Origin: Roseburia hominis | GTDB taxonomy: Bacteria > Bacillota > Clostridia > Lachnospirales > Lachnospiraceae | Assembly: GCF_021531695.1 (NCBI RefSeq) | Contig: NZ_JADYUI010000012.1 | Location: 1-64,000 of the forward strand | Direction: 5' to 3' | DNA: 64,000 bases | Shown: positions 18,595 through 26,201 of the stretch, piece after piece | Position numbering within the stretch: position 1 is the first letter of the stretch | How the letters are laid out: every line of letters starts with the position of its first letter | The notes under the pieces: model-generated | What the model was told of the DNA's origin: nothing | The model's database searches: none | Seen by the model: only the letters and a program-made list of their open reading frames with translations | Program-made: the position numbers and the translations under genes

Positions 18595-19554
18595 GTGTTT
18601 GATTTTGAAAAACCTAAGATTGAAATTGCAGAAATTTCAGATGACAAAAGATATGGCAGATTTGTCGTAGAGCCTTTGGAAAGAGGTTATGGTACAACTC
18701 TTGGTAATTCTTTGAGAAGAATTATGCTTTCATCTTTACCGGGGGCTGCAGTAAGTCAGGTCAAGATTGATGGTGTATTACACGAGTTCAGTTCTATTCC
18801 GGGAGTAAAGGAAGACGTAACTGAAATTATTATGAACATTAAGAATCTTGCGATCAAGAATAATAGTTCTACAAACGAACCGAAAATTGCTTATATCGAA
18901 TTTGAAGGAGAAGGTGTAGTAACTGCAGGAGATATTCAGGTAGATCAGGATATTGAGATTTTGAATCCGGATTTAGTGATTGCACATCTGAATGGTGGAG
19001 TAGATTCGAAATTATACATGGAACTTACCATTACAAAAGGTAGAGGCTATGTAAATGCAGAGAAAAATAAAAGTAGTGATTTGCCAATTGGTGTAATTGC
19101 AATTGATTCTATTTATACTCCGGTAGAGCGTGTAAATCTTACAATTGAAAATACCCGTGTTGGTCAGATTACCGATTATGATAAGCTTACTTTAGATGTA
19201 TATACAAATGGCACATTAGAGCCGGATGAAGCAGTAAGCTTGGCTGCAAAAGTGTTGAGTGAGCATTTGAGTCTTTTCATTGATTTATCAGAAGCTGCAC
19301 AGCAGGCAGATGTTATGATAGAGAAAGAAGACAATGCGCAAGCTAAAGTCCTTGAAATGAATATTGATGAACTGGAATTGTCTGTTCGTTCTTATAATTG
19401 TTTGAAGAGAGCAGGAATCAATACGGTTGAGGAATTAACGAATAGAACACCGGAAGATATGATGAAAGTTCGTAATCTTGGACGTAAGTCTTTAGAAGAA
19501 GTCCTTGCAAAGTTGAAGGAACTTGGACTTCAATTGAATCAGGGCGAAGATTAA
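18595..19554 (+). CDS. rpoA: RNA polymerase alpha subunit
   Basis: 319 residues from GTG 18595, 9 bases after GGAGGG; the frame is open upstream to an ATG at 18565 but that lacks a ribosome site and the family N terminus. N-terminal dimerisation domain carries [21 protein letters not shown], the C-terminal domain carries [24 protein letters not shown] and [11 protein letters not shown], which bind UP elements and activators. Canonical position between S4 and L17. Confidence 0.97.
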   Translation: MFDFEKPKIEIAEISDDKRYGRFVVEPLERGYGTTLGNSLRRIMLSSLPGAAVSQVKIDGVLHEFSSIPGVKEDVTEIIMNIKNLAIKNNSSTNEPKIAYIEFEGEGVVTAGDIQVDQDIEILNPDLVIAHLNGGVDSKLYMELTITKGRGYVNAEKNKSSDLPIGVIAIDSIYTPVERVNLTIENTRVGQITDYDKLTLDVYTNGTLEPDEAVSLAAKVLSEHLSLFIDLSEAAQQADVMIEKEDNAQAKVLEMNIDELELSVRSYNCLKRAGINTVEELTNRTPEDMMKVRNLGRKSLEEVLAKLKELGLQLNQGED

Positions 19555-19561
19555 GACTCAT

Positions 19562-19645
19562 ATGGCAGAATCAGTAAGACCAAAAGGCATGATGAAGTCA
19601 TCTCATGAGTGGGTGAACAAATTAAAAATTGCATTCGGTAAGTAA
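19562..19645 (+). CDS. Possible 27-residue leader peptide between rpoA and rplQ
   Basis: ATG 19562 opens a 27-codon frame (MAESVRPKGMMKSSHEWVNK...) ending at TAA 19643, basic and with an amphipathic second half. No good ribosome site precedes it, but it begins 7 bp after the rpoA stop. It overlaps two copies of a 16-bp repeat (see repeat entry). It may be a real microprotein, a leader peptide, or chance. Confidence 0.25.
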   Translation: MAESVRPKGMMKSSHEWVNKLKIAFGK

Positions 19646-19656
19646 GACCAAAAGGC
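19573..19656. repeat. Two 16-bp direct repeats upstream of rplQ
   Basis: AGTAAGACCAAAAGGC occurs exactly at 19573-19588 and 19641-19656, 68 bp apart, in the 136-bp spacer between rpoA and rplQ. Exact 16-bp repeats in so short a gap are unlikely by chance. They could be paired RNA-binding sites or the scars of a local duplication. Confidence 0.6.
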
Positions 19657-19690
19657 GTGGCCGGATGTTCCACAATGGAGGATTATAAAA

Positions 19691-20227
19691 ATGGCAAAGT
19701 ATAGAAAATTAGGAAGAACATCAGATCAGAGAAAAGCATTGATCAGAGGTCAGGTAACAGCTTTATTATACAATGGTAAAATTGTTACAACAGAAGCAAA
19801 AGCAAAAGAAATCCGTAAAGTAGCTGAAGGATTGATTGCATTGGCTGTTAGAGAAAAAGATAACTTTGAAGAAGTGACGGTAAAGGCTAAAGTTGCTCGC
19901 AAAGACAAAGATGGAAAAAGAGTAAAAGAAGTTGTAGATGGTAAAAAAGTTACTGTATACGATGAAGTTGATAAGACAATCAAAAAAGATAAACCATCTC
20001 GTCTTCATGCAAGACGTGAAATGTTAAAAGTTCTTTATCCGGTAAAAGAAGTTCCAACGGAAGGTGCTGGAAGAAAGAAAAATACAAAACAGATTGATTT
20101 ACCAGCTAAATTATTTGATGAAATTGCTCCAAAATATGTAGATCGTAATGGTGGTTATACCAGAATTGTGAAAATTGGTCAACGTAAAGGTGACGGAGCT
20201 TTAGAAGTTCTTCTTGAGTTAGTATAA
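19691..20227 (+). CDS. rplQ: 50S ribosomal protein L17 with lysine-rich insertion
   Basis: 178 residues against about 120 for Bacillus L17. The core is intact: [21 protein letters not shown] at the start, the LHARREML segment after about residue 100, and [25 protein letters not shown] at the end. The extra length is mainly a charged insertion (about residues 60-100, rich in Lys, Asp and Val) before LHARR, plus a shorter one after VLYPVKE. Last gene of the alpha operon, followed by a strong terminator. Confidence 0.96.
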   Translation: MAKYRKLGRTSDQRKALIRGQVTALLYNGKIVTTEAKAKEIRKVAEGLIALAVREKDNFEEVTVKAKVARKDKDGKRVKEVVDGKKVTVYDEVDKTIKKDKPSRLHARREMLKVLYPVKEVPTEGAGRKKNTKQIDLPAKLFDEIAPKYVDRNGGYTRIVKIGQRKGDGALEVLLELV

Positions 20228-20242
20228 TCGGTATGACATTTA

Positions 20243-20284
20243 ACGCCCCTAAAGTTATGAAATGACTTTGGGGGCGTTTTGTTG
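20243..20284 (+). terminator. Rho-independent terminator after rplQ
   Basis: ACGCCCCTAAAGT (20243-20255) pairs with ACTTTGGGGGCGT (20265-20277), 13 bp with one G-T pair, followed by a T-rich tail. It ends the alpha operon. Confidence 0.9.
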
Positions 20285-20309
20285 TGGCAAAAAATCTTTC
20301 ATTTTCTGT

Positions 20310-20768
20310 TTATTGCTCAATTCCCTTATTTGGTACCCATGGATCCATAATAATAGTTACATTGTTTTTGTCTTCTTTATATAGAGCAAGTAATGTTTCA
20401 TAAAGAGTATGAATCTTTGAAGTTAAAACTGCATTTGTAGAGATACAATAAGGAGCAAGTGTATTGACGTCAAACAAGCGCATTGCAACCGGTGGAAGAA
20501 ATACCATTGTTAAAGAGCGGGTTTCTTTTTCATAGGTTTCAATATCTTCGTAAGTAATCATTACAAAATCTTCGCCATGGAAGTTACAGGAAAAACAGGT
20601 ATAACATTCGTTCATTAACCATTCTTTGTTGCCTTCTTTTATGACAATCTTTTTATCTTCCGGTTCATATTCGGAGGTTTCAATTTCTAATCTCCATTTT
20701 AAACGCTTATTTTTGGTATCTTTTAACATATCATCTAGTTTTGCATTTAATGCTTCAGGACTTATCAT
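20310..20768 (-). CDS. Conserved-looking hypothetical protein with a Cys pair
   Basis: 152 residues, family not recognised. It is soluble in character, with an N-terminal helical part (ALNAKLDDMLKDTKNKRLKWRLEIE), a two-cysteine segment CYTCFSCNFHGEDFVMITYED (about 56-76, three Cys in seven residues) and hydrophobic strands MVFLPPVAMRLFDVN. It converges on rplQ and shares no operon partner. The start ATG follows AAAGGAG on the minus strand. Function unknown. Confidence 0.7.
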   Translation of the reverse strand: MISPEALNAKLDDMLKDTKNKRLKWRLEIETSEYEPEDKKIVIKEGNKEWLMNECYTCFSCNFHGEDFVMITYEDIETYEKETRSLTMVFLPPVAMRLFDVNTLAPYCISTNAVLTSKIHTLYETLLALYKEDKNNVTIIMDPWVPNKGIEQ

Positions 20769-20804
20769 AATAAAATCTCCTTTGTAAATTCCCTTATTGC
20801 TGTT

Positions 20805-20947
20805 GCATAATGTATCAAATCCGCAGTGGCACTCGGAAAATATGAATTTTCCTCGTTGACCGGGCGTTCGCCCTAACGAAATCTATAAAGCAAATTATGT
20901 CTGCAAGCAGCCAAATTAGCATTATATGATTTCGACACTGCTCATTG
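20805..20947. repeat. 143-bp intergenic repeat, copy 1
   Basis: First of two 143-bp direct repeats separated by 5 bp. It contains AAATCCGCAGTG near its left end and TTTCGACACTGC near its right end (partly inverted with respect to each other), a GGAAAAT/ATTTTCC hairpin and a GGGC GTTC GCCC hairpin. It carries a short minus-strand open frame through it that looks fortuitous. Confidence 0.85.
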
Positions 20948-20952
20948 TGGAT

Positions 20953-21095
20953 GCATAACGTATCAAATCCGCAGTGGCACTCGGAAAATATAAATTTTCC
21001 TCGTTGACCGGGCATTCGCCCTAACGAAATCCAAAATGCAAATTATGCCAGCAAGCAGGCAAATTAACATTATTGGATTTCGACACTGCTCATTG
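20953..21095. repeat. 143-bp intergenic repeat, copy 2
   Basis: Second copy, differing from copy 1 at about a dozen positions (roughly 92 percent identical) and equal in length. Together with copy 1 it fills most of the 366-bp gap between the hypothetical gene and asnB. Likely a dispersed intergenic repeat or non-autonomous element; not identified by name. Confidence 0.85.
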
Positions 21096-21134
21096 CCTAC
21101 GCACATTATATCATATATTGTTTGGCAAAGATAG

Positions 21135-23018
21135 TTAAACGTATTGTTCACACCATTTTTGAAAACATAAAAAGTTCCAGATAAGGTCGGCAAGACGGTC
21201 ATTTTTTAATGGGTCGGCATAGTATTTGTGAAGCAGGAATAAAATACTGTCAGCATTCAAAAAAGGATACTTCGAAATTGCGGATGGAGTTAAAATGTCA
21301 GTAACGTATTCCTTTAATTCCAGTGCAAGCCAGTCATGGATAGGCGGAATAAAACCTTCCTTTTTTCGTTCAATTAAATGCTCGGGTAAAAGATTTTTCG
21401 CTGTCTGTTTTAAAAGATATTTGCTTTTTCCATGATAAATTTTGTAGGAGCCAGGTAAAGAGGCAACATAATTTACCAGACGGTAATCTAAAAAAGGAGA
21501 ACGTATTTCAAGACCATGTGCCATGGAAAGAGCATCGGTATAGCTTAAAACCTGATCTGGCAAAAAGGTATTCCAGTAGTATTGCAGCGAACGATTTAAA
21601 GCATCTTCGGCATCCAGACAAGCAAAAATTTCACGAAGTTGTTTTAAAGTGGTCTTGTCTTTGCTGTAAGCACCAAAGTAGGAATCGGACAAAAAGAGAG
21701 ACTTTTCTTCATCGGTCATATTTAGCATACGATAATGTAGTAAAGTTTCATTTCCGGTTGTAAATTCATATAGGTGCTCTAAAAATTCTTTTTGGGTCTC
21801 AAACGGTTGCAAAAGCGAATCGGGCATATCATAAAGAGCCATGTCATTTCGTTTCATTTTTGCAAAATTTTGCATTGGAAAAGCAAGTTGTTGTGGAAGA
21901 TAGCTTCCAAATAATTCATCTGCACCATCTCCGGAAAGAACAACTTTTACGTCTTTTCTTACTTCTTTCGACAAAAAGTAAGTAGAAACAGAACCCGCAA
22001 AAGGTTGATCAAAGGCCTGCAATATTGCATCTAACTGGTCTGCTAAATCATGGGCAGTCATGGAAATATTGGTATGATGAGTATGATATTGTTCTGAAAC
22101 CATATTGGCCCAATAAAAATCATCCTTTTTGTGGTAAAGATTTCTCGGATTTTTGCTTTCGTGCAAAAGGGAATAGGTGCGAAGCGGTTGCTTACTGAAA
22201 GGAGAAGCAAGTGCACAGATAATGCCGGAGTCCAAACCACCGCTTAAAAAAGCACCGATTTCTACATCTGCGTTTAATCGGATTTTTATTGCATCGGTTA
22301 AGAGAAAGCGAATTTTTTGAATTGCAGTGTCCATGGAATCTGTACATATTTTTCCAAAAGAAAGATGAAAATAACTGGACAAGCGTAATGTTTGGTGTTC
22401 AAAAATCAGTATATTTCCGGGACGCAGGGAAAAAATTTCATGAAAAGCCGTATTTGGGGAACAAATTTGTTGAAACGAAAAGTAGGCATAAAGAGCAGAC
22501 GGATTGATTTTTTTATGATAAGCCGGGTGCTTTAAGATACTTTTAATTTCAGAAGAAAAGATAATCTGACTTCCATTATAATGATAAAAAAGCGGTTTTA
22601 CCCCCATGCGATCACGAACTAAGAGAAGTCGTTCCTTTTTGTAATCCCAAAGAGCAATTGCAAACATGCCATTTAGTTTATTGACAAAATGAACGTCATA
22701 TTCCTCATAAAGGTGGGTAAGAAGTTCGGAATCAGAGTGATCGGAGTAAAAGTTGTGTCCACGTTCTTTTAATTCAGCAATTAATTCTTTATAGTTATAA
22801 ATTTCTCCATTAAATACAACAATAATAGAAGAATCTTCATTATGGGCAGGTTGAAATCCTTCTTTTAAATCAACAATGGAAAGACGTCTGGCACAAAGGT
22901 TCATTTTTCCATCACTATAATAACCAAAATCATCTGGCCCACGATGCTTTATGGTATTTCCCATTTTCTCAAGAAGTTCATTGTTTGATTCACCGGAGAA
23001 ACCGCAAAATCCACACAT
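21135..23018 (-). CDS. asnB: Asparagine synthetase, glutamine-hydrolysing
   Basis: 627 residues. Makes Asn from Asp, ATP and Gln-derived ammonia. The start at 23018 gives MCGFCGF, so Cys2 becomes the N-terminal nucleophile of the class II amidotransferase domain after Met removal; an in-frame upstream Met would bury it and is rejected. The synthetase domain has the PP-loop GAFLSGGLDSG (about residue 260) and GDGADELFGSY. A ribosome site GGGGGA lies 8 bases upstream. Divergent from the glycosyltransferase at 23155. Confidence 0.94.
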   Translation of the reverse strand: MCGFCGFSGESNNELLEKMGNTIKHRGPDDFGYYSDGKMNLCARRLSIVDLKEGFQPAHNEDSSIIVVFNGEIYNYKELIAELKERGHNFYSDHSDSELLTHLYEEYDVHFVNKLNGMFAIALWDYKKERLLLVRDRMGVKPLFYHYNGSQIIFSSEIKSILKHPAYHKKINPSALYAYFSFQQICSPNTAFHEIFSLRPGNILIFEHQTLRLSSYFHLSFGKICTDSMDTAIQKIRFLLTDAIKIRLNADVEIGAFLSGGLDSGIICALASPFSKQPLRTYSLLHESKNPRNLYHKKDDFYWANMVSEQYHTHHTNISMTAHDLADQLDAILQAFDQPFAGSVSTYFLSKEVRKDVKVVLSGDGADELFGSYLPQQLAFPMQNFAKMKRNDMALYDMPDSLLQPFETQKEFLEHLYEFTTGNETLLHYRMLNMTDEEKSLFLSDSYFGAYSKDKTTLKQLREIFACLDAEDALNRSLQYYWNTFLPDQVLSYTDALSMAHGLEIRSPFLDYRLVNYVASLPGSYKIYHGKSKYLLKQTAKNLLPEHLIERKKEGFIPPIHDWLALELKEYVTDILTPSAISKYPFLNADSILFLLHKYYADPLKNDRLADLIWNFLCFQKWCEQYV

Positions 23019-23083
23019 AATAAAATCCCCCAAATCTAAAGAAATATTATATCTATTATAAAAAAACAAAAAGCAGTTGGCAA

Positions 23084-23112
23084 TTGTTAAAATAGCAAAA
23101 AGGTGTTAGAAT
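23084..23112 (+). promoter_or_regulatory. Promoter of the CgeB-like gene
   Basis: TTGTTA (23084-23089) and TAGAAT (23107-23112) are 17 bp apart, giving a start near 23119 and a leader of about 36 nt. Confidence 0.65.
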
Positions 23113-23154
23113 AAATAAGGTTTCATAAATAGGAATTATAGTAGGTATAAAAAG

Positions 23155-24330
23155 ATGAAAAAGCCGGTTCTTTTTTTTAGTAGTAGAGAAATATGCTACT
23201 ATTCTTCACAGTTTTTTGCAGCACAATTAGCAGAATCTTTTGAAAAATGCGGATATCCGGTAGAAGTCTGTGTGTTGGATTTGAAAAAGGATATTGAAAA
23301 ACAGTTAGCACCGTATGAAGGGAAAAGTTACGAGGCAATTGTTGATTTTAATTCTCTTTTGCCACATTTTTTATTAGAGGATGATAGTGCGTATGTAGAT
23401 CATTTAGATGGTCCCTTTTTTAATTATCTGGTAGACCATCCAATGTATCATCATCCGGGACTTATTCCAAAACTAAAGAATTATCATGTCTTATGTGTAG
23501 ATGAAAAGCATGTAGCGTATGTACAACATTATTATGAGCATATAAAAAGTGTTTCGATGCTTCCGCTTGCTGCGAATGAGGCGTTGTTACCAATTGAGAA
23601 TGAAAAAAAGAAAGAAGCGATATTATTTCCGGGAACCTATCGCAATAAGGAAGAAATTTATAAGCAAATTTGTGAATTGCCGAAAGAGCGGGAACAAGAT
23701 ACGAAAAAGATGATTGAGCTTTTGCAGGCAAATGAAGAAATGTCGCAGGAAGAAGCACTACGTTTGATTTTACAGGAACGTGGGGAAGAACTTACAGATG
23801 CACAATTTGCGGTTCGTATGAATGAGATGTATCATGCAGATCTGTATCTTCGTAATTATTATAGAGAAGAGGCAGTCAGAGCATTAATTGCACATCGAAT
23901 TCCCGTGACAGTTATGGGCGGTGACTGGGATCAGTTTGCGCAGGATGAGAATAAGTACTTTAAAAGAATCTCACCTGTGGATTTTTCAGTTTCCTTTCAA
24001 AAAATAGCAGAATATCAAGTGCTGCTTAATGTATCACCATTGTTTCGAGCCGGAGTTCATGACAGGGTATTTGCGGCAATGGCAAATCGGACAGCCTGTA
24101 TCACAGAGCAAAATCGTTATATGAAGAAGCATTTTAAAGAGAAAGAAAATGTTATGCTATTTTCGGTAAAAGATAAGACAGAACTTTCGAATCTTGCGGA
24201 AGAATTGCTTATAAATAAAACCAAACAGCGACAAATTGCGGAAAATGCCTATGAAGAGTTTAAAGCAAAGCATAGCTGGGATAAAAGAACACAGCAATTT
24301 TTGGAAATTATAAAAAGGAGCAGACAATGA
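23155..24330 (+). CDS. CgeB-like glycosyltransferase family protein
   Basis: 391 residues. The C-terminal half has GT-B features of the CgeB/Glyco_trans_1_2 group: VTVMGGDWDQF, INEYQVLLNVSPLFRAGVHDRVFAAMANRTACITE-type sequence and a final KHSWDKRTQQF helix. The N-terminal half (PVLFFSSREICYYSSQFFAAQLAE) resembles the acceptor domain. Substrate unknown; CgeB itself acts on spore-surface polysaccharide. The last codons overlap pepD as ATGA, so the two genes are co-translated. Annotation by fold is fairly sure, reaction is not. Confidence 0.7.
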   Translation: MKKPVLFFSSREICYYSSQFFAAQLAESFEKCGYPVEVCVLDLKKDIEKQLAPYEGKSYEAIVDFNSLLPHFLLEDDSAYVDHLDGPFFNYLVDHPMYHHPGLIPKLKNYHVLCVDEKHVAYVQHYYEHIKSVSMLPLAANEALLPIENEKKKEAILFPGTYRNKEEIYKQICELPKEREQDTKKMIELLQANEEMSQEEALRLILQERGEELTDAQFAVRMNEMYHADLYLRNYYREEAVRALIAHRIPVTVMGGDWDQFAQDENKYFKRISPVDFSVSFQKIAEYQVLLNVSPLFRAGVHDRVFAAMANRTACITEQNRYMKKHFKEKENVMLFSVKDKTELSNLAEELLINKTKQRQIAENAYEEFKAKHSWDKRTQQFLEIIKRSRQ

Positions 24331-25772
24331 GTAGATTAGAAAATTTAGAACCAAAAGAAGTATTTCATTATTTTGAGGAGATTAGTCAAATACCACGTCC
24401 TTCCTACAAAGAAGGAAAAATCAGTGATTATTTGGTGAAATTTGCACAGGATAGAAATCTTACCGTTTATCAGGATGAAATAAAGAATGTTGTAATTATA
24501 AAAGAGGCTACAAAAGGATACGAAAATGTAGAGCCAATCATTATCCAGGGGCATATGGATATGGTTTGTGAAAAGGAACCGGGTTATGACATAGATATGG
24601 AAAAGGAAGGCCTGACGTTACAGGTAGAGGGGGACTATCTTTCAGCAAAAGGAACAACACTTGGAGGAGATGATGGAATTGCCGTTGCTTATGCACTTGC
24701 TATTCTTGATTCCGATAAGATAGAGCATCCGAGACTGGAAGTGATTATTACTGTATGTGAAGAAGTAGGTATGGATGGTGCTACAGCACTGGATACTTCT
24801 ATGATAACAGGAAAGCGTGTCCTGAATCTTGACTCGGAAGAAGAGGGAAAGATGTTAGTAAGTTGTGCCGGTGGTTGTACAACAATTTGTACGTTACCGG
24901 TAAGTTTTGTGCAGGCGAATGGTCAGATGGTATCTGTAAAAATTTCAGGACTTCTGGGTGGACATTCCGGGAATGAGATAGACAAGCAAAGGGGAAATTC
25001 CAATCAATTGATGGGGCGTTTCTTGTGTAATTTGCAAAACAGAATGGATATTCAGATTGTAAAAGTAAATGGTGGTGCAAAAGATAATGCAATTCCGCGT
25101 GAAACCAACGCAGAACTTATGATTGCAAAAGAAAATGCAAAAGCTTTTCTGGAAGAAATTGAAAAATTTCAGGAGATAGTAAAAAAAGAATATCAGGTCA
25201 GCGATCCGGAAATCAGGATAGAAGGAGAATTGTTAAAAGATACAAACGCAGAAGCAATGTCTTTGGAGGATAGCAGAAAAGTTGTATTCTTACTGGTACA
25301 TCTTCCGGGTGGCATTCAACGCATGAGTATGGATATTAAAGGATTAGTAGAGACTTCTCTTAATATGGGAATTTTATCTACAAAAGAGAAGGAAGTGTCA
25401 ATGACTTTTTCGGTACGAAGCTCTTTAAAATCACAAAAAGAATTTTTAGTTGCAAAATTAAAGTCTATGTTAGAATTTGTGGGTGGTAGTATTTCCATAC
25501 GTGGAGATTATCCTGCATGGGAATATAAACAGGATTCAGCATTTCGGAATCAGGCGATTGCAGTCTATAAAAGAATGTATGGAGAAGAACCCGTCATTGA
25601 GGCGATTCACGCCGGTTTAGAGTGTGGAATATTAGCAAGCAAAATAGAAGATTTCGATTGTGTTTCGACCGGACCTGATATGTTTGACATTCATACAACA
25701 GAAGAACGTTTAAGCATCTCTTCTGCAAAACGTGTATGGGAATATGTGTTAGAGATACTTAAATGTAAATAA
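24327..25772 (+). CDS. pepD: Xaa-His dipeptidase (peptidase M20C, PepD)
   Basis: 481 residues. Cytosolic metallopeptidase that cleaves dipeptides such as aminoacyl-histidine. Metal-binding motifs are GHMDMVCEK (about residue 75), TLGGDDGIAVAYALAILD (about 110), VCEEVGMDGA (about 145) and LNLDSEEEGKM. The late histidine motif IHAGLECG is present. Length equals the family norm. Starts inside the previous gene's stop with AAGGAG upstream. Confidence 0.92.
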   Translation: MSRLENLEPKEVFHYFEEISQIPRPSYKEGKISDYLVKFAQDRNLTVYQDEIKNVVIIKEATKGYENVEPIIIQGHMDMVCEKEPGYDIDMEKEGLTLQVEGDYLSAKGTTLGGDDGIAVAYALAILDSDKIEHPRLEVIITVCEEVGMDGATALDTSMITGKRVLNLDSEEEGKMLVSCAGGCTTICTLPVSFVQANGQMVSVKISGLLGGHSGNEIDKQRGNSNQLMGRFLCNLQNRMDIQIVKVNGGAKDNAIPRETNAELMIAKENAKAFLEEIEKFQEIVKKEYQVSDPEIRIEGELLKDTNAEAMSLEDSRKVVFLLVHLPGGIQRMSMDIKGLVETSLNMGILSTKEKEVSMTFSVRSSLKSQKEFLVAKLKSMLEFVGGSISIRGDYPAWEYKQDSAFRNQAIAVYKRMYGEEPVIEAIHAGLECGILASKIEDFDCVSTGPDMFDIHTTEERLSISSAKRVWEYVLEILKCK

Positions 25773-25859
25773 TTAATTTCTTAAGGAAGTCTAAAGAAAA
25801 GAGAATATTATTTTATAATCCTTTTATAATTATGACATAATTTAGTCACAATTTAAGAT

Positions 25860-25865
25860 TATACT
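25860..25865 (+). promoter_or_regulatory. Probable -10 element of the intergenic RNA
   Basis: TATACT at 25860-25865 lies 7 bp before the predicted RNA start near 25872. No convincing -35 hexamer is found at the usual distance, so this promoter call is weak. Confidence 0.35.
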
Positions 25866-25871
25866 TAAGAT

Positions 25872-26006
25872 ATCAAATGAGGTTGACGGTATTGGGGTTC
25901 CGAGATCTTGAGCCGTCAGCTTCGACTAGGCAATAATTTCCTTTTTAATAGATGTAACATTTTCATAACTAAACTCCTCGAAAAAGCAGCCATTTGGCTG
26001 CTTTTT
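25872..26006 (+). ncRNA. Candidate structured RNA with its own terminator, before the antiporter
   Basis: The 429-bp gap between pepD and the antiporter contains no credible gene. It holds an 8-bp stem GTTGACGG (25882-25889) with CCGTCAGC (25913-25920) around a 23-nt loop rich in G and C, then an A+T-rich linker, then a strong terminator AAAAAGCAGCC (25981-25991) ATTT GGCTGCTTTTT (25996-26006). An about 135-nt RNA is expected. It could be a small RNA or an attenuating 5' leader; a separate promoter at 26089-26117 favours the former. It does not match a riboswitch class I can recognise. Confidence 0.5.
25981..26006 (+). terminator. Rho-independent terminator of the intergenic RNA
   Basis: A perfect 11-bp stem AAAAAGCAGCC/GGCTGCTTTTT with loop ATTT ends in five T. 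The A run makes it able to work in both directions, but no minus-strand gene ends here. Confidence 0.88.
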
Positions 26007-26088
26007 CACTTTATAGGAAATTTTCAAAATTTTCTATATAATAAAAAGTATTTCATGCCAAGATGTGTAGTTCGCAGAGAGGAAAGAA

Positions 26089-26117
26089 TTGAATTTTCTA
26101 CGAAAATGGTGTAAAAT
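26089..26117 (+). promoter_or_regulatory. Promoter of the antiporter gene
   Basis: TTGAAT (26089-26094) and TAAAAT (26112-26117) are 17 bp apart. The start would be near 26124 and the leader about 78 nt, downstream of the terminator at 25981-26006. Confidence 0.55.
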
Positions 26118-26201
26118 ATACAAAAAAGTTATGCAAAATAGAATGAAAATAAAGACTTGTGCAAAATCTGAAAGAGAAGACATAATAGAAAAGGGGCGTT
26201 A

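Noticed and set aside
20815-21202. Short minus-strand open frames in the 143-bp repeats
   Set aside because: Both copies yield similar arginine- and isoleucine-rich peptides that extend past the repeat into asnB; they have no ribosome site, and fit a repeat rather than a gene.
25872-26006. Known riboswitch class for the RNA before the antiporter
   Set aside because: The core motifs of c-di-AMP, fluoride, manganese, TPP, guanidine and T-box RNAs that I can recall are not present in order, so no class name was assigned.
25908-26114. Plus-strand open frame in the pepD-antiporter gap
   Set aside because: It runs through the strong terminator at 25981-26006 and lacks a ribosome site; the composition is AT-rich and unstructured as protein.
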